Assembly (NCBI GenBank): GCA_965218945.1
Contig: OZ244718.1
Location: 2,976,001-3,040,000 of the forward strand
Length of the DNA stretch: 64,000 nucleotides
DNA from: DAOUJW01 sp965218945
GTDB lineage: Bacteria > Chloroflexota > Dehalococcoidia > Lucifugimonadales > UBA2985
Direction of reading: 5' to 3'
The notes below the pieces were generated by a model. The model was not told where the DNA came from, searched no databases, and saw only the letters and a list, made by a program, of their open reading frames with translations. This document shows positions 1 through 5,674 of this stretch, piece after piece. The position numbers were made by a program, and so were the translations under genes. Within the stretch, counting starts at the first letter, position 1, and every line of letters starts with the position of its first letter.

Positions 1-1
1 G

Positions 2-577
2 ACCGTTTCGCTGGCGGTCTTCCTGGTGTCCGCGGCCATGCTCAATCCCCTGGCCCTGGCCCTGGCGCCCGTGGCCGCCGTGGTCGTCGTGGGCTACTCC
101 TACACCAAGCGGTTCACGTGGACGTCCCACTTCATCCTGGGCTGGGCCGACGGCATCGCGCCTGCGGGAGCGTGGATAGCCGTGTCTGGCGCGCTGTCTT
201 GGGAGCCGGTGCTCCTGGCCTTTGCCGTCGCCACCTGGATAGGAGGATTCGACATCCTGTATTCCTGCCAGGACTACGACTTCGATATAGAGCGCGGCCT
301 CCACTCGATACCGCAGAAGTTCGGGATACGCGCCGCGCTGATGTGGGCCAAGGCGATGCACGTCCTCACCGCCGCGTCGCTGGTCGCGCTGGGGCCCTGG
401 CTGGGACTGGGGTTCCCTTACTATATAGGCTGCGCCCTGGCCGTCGCCCTCCTGGTGTACGAGCACAGGCTGGTGTCGCCCACGGACCTGTCGCGGCTGA
501 ACATGGCTTTCTTCAACGTTAACGGCTACATTGCCGTCATCATGTTCGTATTCACCTTTGCATCCATATACGTGTAG
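2..577 (+). CDS. ubiA: UbiA-family prenyltransferase, 5' truncated by window edge
   Basis: C-terminal two thirds of an integral-membrane UbiA-type prenyltransferase, which attaches a polyprenyl chain to an aromatic quinone precursor. The frame is open from base 2, so the true start and the first Asp-rich motif (NDxxD) lie outside the window; the GTG at 26 is only an internal candidate. The second Asp-rich motif is visible in DILYSCQDYDFDIERGLHSI (about 251-310), followed by PQKFG, as in 4-hydroxybenzoate/menaquinone polyprenyltransferases. Several hydrophobic segments follow. It lies 14 bp before ubiX and ahead of ubiE, so a role in menaquinone or a related quinone is likely. Which aromatic substrate it uses cannot be told from this fragment. 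Confidence 0.9.
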   Translation, partial: TVSLAVFLVSAAMLNPLALALAPVAAVVVVGYSYTKRFTWTSHFILGWADGIAPAGAWIAVSGALSWEPVLLAFAVATWIGGFDILYSCQDYDFDIERGLHSIPQKFGIRAALMWAKAMHVLTAASLVALGPWLGLGFPYYIGCALAVALLVYEHRLVSPTDLSRLNMAFFNVNGYIAVIMFVFTFASIYV

Positions 578-591
578 CGTAAGATAAGAGT

Positions 592-1179
592 ATGGACCCG
601 GTAGTAGTAGGCATATCCGGAGCCAGCGGCTCCATACTGGCGAAGCGCGCCATTGGCGCGCTGCTGGAGCGCGACGTGCCGGTCATAGCCACCTGCACCT
701 CGGCGGCGCGGATGGTGTGGCAGGAGGAGATGGACGAGTCCTTCGGCTCGTCCCTGGCGCAGTGGCAGGAGTCGCCCAACTTCAGCTACTACCCCATCGG
801 CGACCTCAAAGCGCCCATCGCCAGCGGCACCACGCGCATTGCCGGTATGGTCGTGATTCCGTGCAGCACGGGCACGATTGCGGCCATCGCCCACGGCATA
901 TCCACGAACTTACTCCAGCGGGCCGCGGACGTGTGCCTGAAGGAGCGCCACAGGCTGGTGCTGGTGCCCCGTGAGACCCCTCTGTCTCCCATACACCTGG
1001 AGAATATGCTCTCCCTGGCCCGCCTGGGCGTCACCGTCCTTCCACCGGAGCCGGCATTCTACCTGCGCCCCAAGTCGGTGGAGGACATCGTGGATTACGT
1101 AGTGGCCAAGGCCCTGGACGCCCTTGGACTGGACGACTTCATGGGAGATCGTATGCGCTACCAGAGGCGCAGCGAGTAG
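592..1179 (+). CDS. ubiX: UbiX-type flavin prenyltransferase
   Basis: 195-residue flavoprotein of the UbiX/Pad family. These enzymes join dimethylallyl phosphate to FMN to make prenylated FMN, the cofactor of UbiD-type decarboxylases. The N-terminal flavin-binding motif GISGASGS (residues 7-14) is intact, and the conserved PCSTGTIAAIAHG stretch, the LVLVPRETPLS stretch and the C-terminal LD region are present. The length is normal for the family. ATG at 592 follows the ubiA stop by 14 bp and the next gene starts 12 bp downstream, consistent with one quinone operon. No UbiD partner is in the window. Confidence 0.95.
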   Translation: MDPVVVGISGASGSILAKRAIGALLERDVPVIATCTSAARMVWQEEMDESFGSSLAQWQESPNFSYYPIGDLKAPIASGTTRIAGMVVIPCSTGTIAAIAHGISTNLLQRAADVCLKERHRLVLVPRETPLSPIHLENMLSLARLGVTVLPPEPAFYLRPKSVEDIVDYVVAKALDALGLDDFMGDRMRYQRRSE

Positions 1180-1191
1180 GCGAGGCAAGAT

Positions 1192-1965
1192 ATGGTGCAA
1201 CTGAAGGGAGACGACAAGGCGCGCTACGTAGCCTCCATGTTCGACTATATCTCCCGCCGCTACGACCTGATGAACACGGTGATGACGGGGGGCCTGCACC
1301 ACTTGTGGCGATGGAAGGCGACTGCCATCGCCAGCCGGGGAGGCGAGGGTGAAGCCCTGGACATCGCTACGGGAACGGGCGACTTTGCCTGGGAGCTGGC
1401 CGACAAGTTGAGCATAAGTCGCGTGACTGGCCTGGACTTCGCTCCCCAGATGCTGGGACAGGCTCGCAGCAAGACCCGCAAGCACAAGCGTCAAGCCCAC
1501 CGGGTCCACTGGGTGCGCGGCGACGCCGTCAACCTCCCCTTCGCGGACGACCGTTTCTGGTGCGTCACCTGCGGCTTCGGCCTGCGCAACTTCGCAGACA
1601 TCGAAGCGGCCCTCAGGGAGATGACCCGCGTCGTCGTCCCCGGAGGGCGGGTAGTCATACTGGACATCATACCCATAACGGGCGGCGACGGGCTCAGCCG
1701 GCTGTTCCAGTGGTACTTCCGCAAGGCAGTGCCGTGGATGGGATCGATGCTCGCCGGAAGCAGGGAGGCTTACTCCTACCTGCCGGAGTCAGTGCAAAGC
1801 TATATGACCCCCGATGAGCTGTCGGCGATGATGCAGAAAGTCGGCTTGCATAAGGTGGAATACAGGAAGATGGGCCTTGGCACGGTGGCCATTCACGCCG
1901 GGGAGAAGCCCGGCGGGGAGACGGACAGGATCGGGGAGGAGGGCCGGGAGGAGTTTGACCTGTGA
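1192..1965 (+). CDS. ubiE: Demethylmenaquinone/ubiquinone C-methyltransferase (MenG/UbiE)
   Basis: 257-residue class I SAM methyltransferase that adds the ring methyl group in the last step of menaquinone synthesis. Visible motifs are the UbiE signature YDLMNTVMTGGLHHLWR (residues 24-40), the SAM motif LDIATGTGDFA (56-66), LDFAPQML in the second motif, and FGLRNF plus LDI further on. The C-terminal end has an acidic, glycine-rich tail after residue 235. It overlaps the next gene by 4 bp (GTGA), a sign of translational coupling. With ubiA and ubiX upstream it supports a respiratory-quinone operon. Confidence 0.93.
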   Translation: MVQLKGDDKARYVASMFDYISRRYDLMNTVMTGGLHHLWRWKATAIASRGGEGEALDIATGTGDFAWELADKLSISRVTGLDFAPQMLGQARSKTRKHKRQAHRVHWVRGDAVNLPFADDRFWCVTCGFGLRNFADIEAALREMTRVVVPGGRVVILDIIPITGGDGLSRLFQWYFRKAVPWMGSMLAGSREAYSYLPESVQSYMTPDELSAMMQKVGLHKVEYRKMGLGTVAIHAGEKPGGETDRIGEEGREEFDL

Positions 1966-2630
1966 GCGCAACTGAGCATCTCCGGGAGAAGTACTCCTAT
2001 CTGTGGGACAGGCTCTTTCACCACCCCTTTGTCGTGGGCATTGGCAACGGCGAGCTTCCCCTTGAGAAGTTCCAGTTCTACGTGAAGCAGGACTACTACT
2101 TCCTGGTCCAGTACAGTCGAATGCTGGCTTTGGCTGTGGCCAAGGCCCCGGACCTGGAGAACATAGGGCGATTCGCCTCGCTCCTCAACGAGACGCTGAA
2201 CGTGGAGATGGAGCTGCATCGCTCCTTCTCCCGCAAGTTCGACGTGTCCGCCGAGGAGCTTGAGAGCACGCGCCCTGCGCCCATTACCCTCGCCTACACC
2301 GACTACCTGCTGCGGGTGGCCTACGAGGGCACTCTGACAGACGTGATAGCCAACCTGCTGCCGTGCCAATGGGGCTACTCCGAGACTGGGCGGCACCTCG
2401 CCCGCACCGGCGACACATCGGCCGCCAACCCCTACGCCGAGTGGATTCAGATGTACTCAGCGGAGGAGTTCACTTCATTTGTAGACTGGCTGCGGGAGTT
2501 CCTGGACTCGCTGACGGCGGAGGCGGGCAGCAGGGAGATGAGCCGCCTGGAGGAGCACTTCCTGACCGCCACCCGCTACGAGTTCCTCTTCTGGGAGATG
2601 TCCTACAACCTCCAGGACTGGCCGCTGTAG
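1962..2630 (+). CDS. tenA: TenA-family aminopyrimidine aminohydrolase-like protein
   Basis: 222-residue all-helical protein of the TenA/PqqC-like family. TenA proteins hydrolyse aminopyrimidines in thiamin salvage. The residues seen here match the TenA active site: Asp44 in VKQDYYF, Cys135 in LLPCQWGYSE, and Glu207 in YEFLFWE near the C-terminus. The GTG start overlaps the ubiE stop by 4 bp. Its place in a quinone operon is unusual, since no other thiamin gene is near, so another member of this heme-oxygenase-like fold acting on a quinone precursor cannot be excluded. No TPP riboswitch lies upstream. Confidence 0.85.
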   Translation: MSATEHLREKYSYLWDRLFHHPFVVGIGNGELPLEKFQFYVKQDYYFLVQYSRMLALAVAKAPDLENIGRFASLLNETLNVEMELHRSFSRKFDVSAEELESTRPAPITLAYTDYLLRVAYEGTLTDVIANLLPCQWGYSETGRHLARTGDTSAANPYAEWIQMYSAEEFTSFVDWLREFLDSLTAEAGSREMSRLEEHFLTATRYEFLFWEMSYNLQDWPL

Positions 2631-2718
2631 GGGTGGACCCTCAGTCCTAACATCCGCTCATTGACACTTCTCTTGCACGTTGCTAGCATTGAGCCAGCCT
2701 TCGAACTTGGGGGTAGCT

Positions 2719-3015
2719 ATGCCTAAAATGCCAGACTTTAAGCTCGATCCCGAATCGGTCTGGATTGCCTTGCAGGAAGTCAGAGATATCTCTCGGCCTG
2801 AAGAGTACCTGGTGCAATTCAAGGTCCACGGCGAGCAATTCGTTGCCTTCGTACCACGGAAGTACGTAGATTTCGAGAAGAAGCGCATGTTCGGAGTTGT
2901 ATACGCAGAATTCGAAGGGGATCTGCTGGTAGAGATGCCAGCAGAAACTCTTACCTCCGGTCCACGGATGCGCGTGCCAAGGGACGAGATAGAGAGCCTC
3001 CTGACATACGTTTAG
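2719..3015 (+). CDS. Small conserved-looking protein of unknown function
   Basis: 98-residue soluble, mixed-charge protein with no recognised domain. ATG at 2719 is chosen over an upstream in-frame ATG at 2680 because a G-rich stretch (CTTGGGGG) sits just ahead of it and the upstream part reads as non-coding. Predicted beta-rich core (EEYLVQFKVHGEQFVAFVP). It ends 4 bp before dcd, so the two are probably co-transcribed. There is no signal peptide or membrane segment. Confidence 0.6.
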   Translation: MPKMPDFKLDPESVWIALQEVRDISRPEEYLVQFKVHGEQFVAFVPRKYVDFEKKRMFGVVYAEFEGDLLVEMPAETLTSGPRMRVPRDEIESLLTYV

Positions 3016-3019
3016 GGCT

Positions 3020-3568
3020 ATGGTACTCAGCGACCTCGAAATAAGGATGGAAATAGGGAGCGGCAGGCTCAAGTTCACTCCTGAAATCGAATGGGATCAG
3101 ATTACCCCTTCTTCAGTGGACCTGCGTCTTGGCAATACGTTTACTACGTTCAGGACGTCACCTGAAGGTGTTGCCACTTTAGTGGACCTCGCCAAGGTAG
3201 GAAACGTAGAGGAAGTAGTCGAGGCATACGGAGATACCAAGACCCTCACAGGAAGTGAAGCGTTTCGCTTGGAGCCGGGGCAGTTTGTTTTGGCGTACAC
3301 TCTTGAGTACGTTGAAATGCCCAATTACCTAGCGGCCCGGGTTGAGGGACGCAGTTCCCTTGCACGTTTAGGTATATCGATACACCAAACAGCGCCTACG
3401 GTCCACGCTACCTTTGAAGGCCAACTGAGATTGGAGATTTCTCATAAAGGGCCATTCCCGTGTTTACTTCACCCAGGGCAAAGCATCTGTCAACTGGTGT
3501 TGGAGAGGCTGGGTACCCCATCGGAAACCACGCTTACAAGCCGGTTTCAGGGACAACGGCAGAACTGA
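3020..3568 (+). CDS. dcd: dCTP deaminase-family protein
   Basis: 182-residue trimeric-type dCTP deaminase/dUTPase fold. It would convert dCTP to dUTP (or dUMP in bifunctional forms) for dTMP synthesis. Conserved parts are SSVDLRLG (31-38), the nucleotide-binding ARVEGRSSLARLG (106-118), HQTAPTVHATFEGQLRLEI (122-140) with the likely catalytic Glu at about 139, and HPGQSICQL near the C-terminus. ATG at 3020. The last 109 bp overlap the maximal frame of the next gene, discussed there. Confidence 0.9.
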   Translation: MVLSDLEIRMEIGSGRLKFTPEIEWDQITPSSVDLRLGNTFTTFRTSPEGVATLVDLAKVGNVEEVVEAYGDTKTLTGSEAFRLEPGQFVLAYTLEYVEMPNYLAARVEGRSSLARLGISIHQTAPTVHATFEGQLRLEISHKGPFPCLLHPGQSICQLVLERLGTPSETTLTSRFQGQRQN

Positions 3569-4527
3569 GGCTGGAGGTTGATCTGACAGACCTACAACAG
3601 CGGCTAAACCAGGGAGAAATCATCATCCTCGACGGGGCTACGGCCACGGAGGTTGAGAAGCGCGGCGTGCCACTCCACGACCTGACCTGGAGCGCGGCAT
3701 CTCTTCTCACTCATCCTGACGTGGTGCGAGAGGTGCACCGGACGTACATCGAAGCGGGCGCCGACATCATCACATCCAACACCTACGCAACCAACAGAAA
3801 CGTACTGGCCCCTGCCGGCATGGGCGACGACGTGCAGCGGCTGAACGCTCTCGCTGTGACCCTTGCCAGGGAGGCCCGCGAGCAGAGCGCCCCGGCAAGG
3901 CCGGTGCTCATTGCCGGCTCCATTTCCACCGAGAGCACCAGACCCGGGTTCTACTTTGGCCGCGGCCTCCTCGACCTGAAGCTCCCCACCGAGCAGCAGG
4001 CGCGGGCCAACTACCGCGAGCAGGCGGAGATAATGGCGGAGGCGGGCGCGGAGCTGATCGTACTGGAGATGATGCGAGACATTCCCCAGACCACATACGC
4101 CCTGGAGGCCTCCCTCTCGACCGGGCTGCCCGTATGGGTGGGGTTCAGCACCAGGACGTCCGGCGACGGCTCCAGGGTGCTGCTGCAGGACAGCCCCGAT
4201 GACGGCCCAACACTGGCAGATGCCCTTGAGTCCATAAGGCCCCTGGGGTGCTCAGTGGTGTCCGTGATGCACACCACCGCCCAAGAGACGACGCCGGCGC
4301 TGGCGGAGCTAAGAAGACACTGGCAGGGACCGACGGGAGCGTACCCCAACTCCACCGGAACGGCGACCTCTCGCTGGGACCTTCAGGACACAGAGACGCC
4401 GGAGAGCCTGCTGGCCGAGGCGCAGGAGTGGGTGAAGATGGGCGTGCAGATTATCGGCGGGTGCTGCGGAATAGGCCCGGAGCACATCCGAGCGTTCAGG
4501 GATGGCCTGCCAGACCGGCTGCCGTAG
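3460..4527 (+). CDS. Homocysteine S-methyltransferase-family protein, start uncertain
   Basis: TIM-barrel protein of the homocysteine/betaine-homocysteine methyltransferase family, which transfers a methyl group to a thiol held by zinc. The domain begins at IIILDGATATEVEKRGV (about residue 52 of this frame); HEVHRTY-like and GADIITSNTYATNR segments follow, and the C-terminal zinc pair is present in IIGGCCGIGPEHI. The first zinc ligand, normally the Cys of a GINC-like motif, is His here (VMHTT, codon 4270-4272). The only ATG/GTG/TTG in frame before the domain is the GTG at 3460 inside dcd, so about 36 residues overlap dcd; otherwise a CTG (3565, 3571 or 3583) must serve. The substrate is unknown. 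Confidence 0.75.
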   Translation: MFTSPRAKHLSTGVGEAGYPIGNHAYKPVSGTTAELRLEVDLTDLQQRLNQGEIIILDGATATEVEKRGVPLHDLTWSAASLLTHPDVVREVHRTYIEAGADIITSNTYATNRNVLAPAGMGDDVQRLNALAVTLAREAREQSAPARPVLIAGSISTESTRPGFYFGRGLLDLKLPTEQQARANYREQAEIMAEAGAELIVLEMMRDIPQTTYALEASLSTGLPVWVGFSTRTSGDGSRVLLQDSPDDGPTLADALESIRPLGCSVVSVMHTTAQETTPALAELRRHWQGPTGAYPNSTGTATSRWDLQDTETPESLLAEAQEWVKMGVQIIGGCCGIGPEHIRAFRDGLPDRLP

Positions 4528-4821
4528 GCTGTTATGCCTCGGCCGCGACCTTGGTCTTGGCTTTCGCTTTCCTCTTGGTCTTCGGCTTTGCGCCGTTTTC
4601 CCTACCCAGTACGCTGCGCAGGTAGTAGCCCGTGTGAGAGCGCTCTTCCTCTGCCACCTTCTCAGGAGTGCCGGTGGCGATGACGCTTCCGCCCTTGTCT
4701 CCCGCGCCCGGCCCCCGGTCCACGATCCAGTCGGCGTTCTTTATCAGGTCCAGGTGGTGCTCAATGAGGCGAAGATCTCCCATATGGGCGTGAATGCGCC
4801 GGTGTAGGTGGCCGGGTTGCT
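4504..4821 (-). pseudogene. Partial duplicate of the uvrA 3' end, internally deleted
   Basis: The minus strand at 4532-4783 encodes a diverged copy of the last ~85 residues of UvrA (LIEHHLDLIKNADWIVD, then GPGAGDKGG, HTGYYLRSVL and a Lys/Ala tail). At about 4769 the match jumps to a different part of uvrA: 4769-4821 resembles 6446-6500, so roughly 0.5 kb was lost between them. The first 31 bp of the copy (4504-4534) are identical to 5647-5677 and include the last codons of the upstream methyltransferase gene, marking the duplication edge. There is no P-loop or signature, so it cannot be functional. Confidence 0.85.
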
Positions 4822-5065
4822 ACACAGTATTCATTGTTGCATTGGGTGATTATGCACTTGACGCACCGGCCAAGGGAGGCTAACATCCGCGAGTGCAATG
4901 ACTTAAGCTCATGGGAAATGCGCTCTGGATTCTCACTTCTACACTGGACACATTGCAACTGGCTGATTACCTTTCCAGGAAACGGGATGCCCTCTTAGAA
5001 CTGCGAATTGAGAGACACCTTCAGTTGCCCCCGGTGAACCCAGATAGCCCAAAGGAGGAGAGACA

Positions 5066-5497
5066 ATGTTGAAAGCGGTCGTACTTTTAGGTCTGGTGAT
5101 GGCTCTTGCCGCAGGATGTGGCGGAGAGGGGAATGTGTTCGACCTGGCGGAAGGGGATTGCTACAACTACGACGAATCGGAAGAGGTTACTGATGTCGAC
5201 TTCGTGCCGTGCGATGAACCGCATCAGCGCGAAGTGTACGCGGTCCTCTCATTTTCGGAGTCCCCGGGGCTGCCGTTCCCCGGCTCTACTCGTGTGAACG
5301 AATTGGCGGCCGATCTCTGCTTGGAGCGTTTCGACGAATTCGTGGGGCGTCCCTACTCCGACTCCCTTCTAGATGTCGAGACCTTCGCTCCGACCCGGGA
5401 TTCATGGGAAGACATAGACGACCGAGAAGTCACTTGCTCGCTCTACGACCTCGAAGAATTCTACATGGAAGGATCAATGCGGGGCAGCGGGCGCTGA
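5066..5497 (+). CDS. Small lipoprotein, septum-formation-domain-like
   Basis: 143-residue predicted lipoprotein. A hydrophobic signal (residues 2-16) ends in the lipobox LAAGC with Cys18. The mature part is short and acidic and has the pattern GDCYNY...VPCDEPHQREVYAV, which resembles the Septum_form (PF13845-type) domain of actinobacterial and Chloroflexi surface proteins with its paired cysteines; that match is from memory of the family pattern. Start ATG 5066 has a good ribosome site (AAAGGAGGAG). The gene sits alone between the truncated uvrA copy and intact uvrA, in DNA that probably arrived with or after the duplication. Confidence 0.72.
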   Translation: MLKAVVLLGLVMALAAGCGGEGNVFDLAEGDCYNYDESEEVTDVDFVPCDEPHQREVYAVLSFSESPGLPFPGSTRVNELAADLCLERFDEFVGRPYSDSLLDVETFAPTRDSWEDIDDREVTCSLYDLEEFYMEGSMRGSGR

Positions 5498-5517
5498 GGA
5501 TTGAAGGGAAGGATTAG

Positions 5518-5671
5518 CTAGGCGACGAGGTCAGGGTATTCAAGCCGATCGGTATTGACGATGCGACGCAGGGCGTTGACGAAGATATTGTCGTCGTCAC
5601 AATTGCTACACCGTCACTCAAGCTCATCGAGGTGGCGCTGAAGGAAGGCCTGCCAGACCGGCTGCCGTAGG
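5518..5671 (+). other. Possible gene remnant fused to a duplicated 3' end
   Basis: A 50-codon open stretch with coding character (DEDIVVVTIATPSLKLIEVAL) that has no start codon of its own and runs in frame into GLPDRLP and the stop, the last residues of the methyltransferase gene at 4527. It looks like a chimera made at the repeat edge 5647-5677. The source gene was not recognised, and the open frame could be chance. Confidence 0.3.
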
Positions 5672-5674
5672 CTG

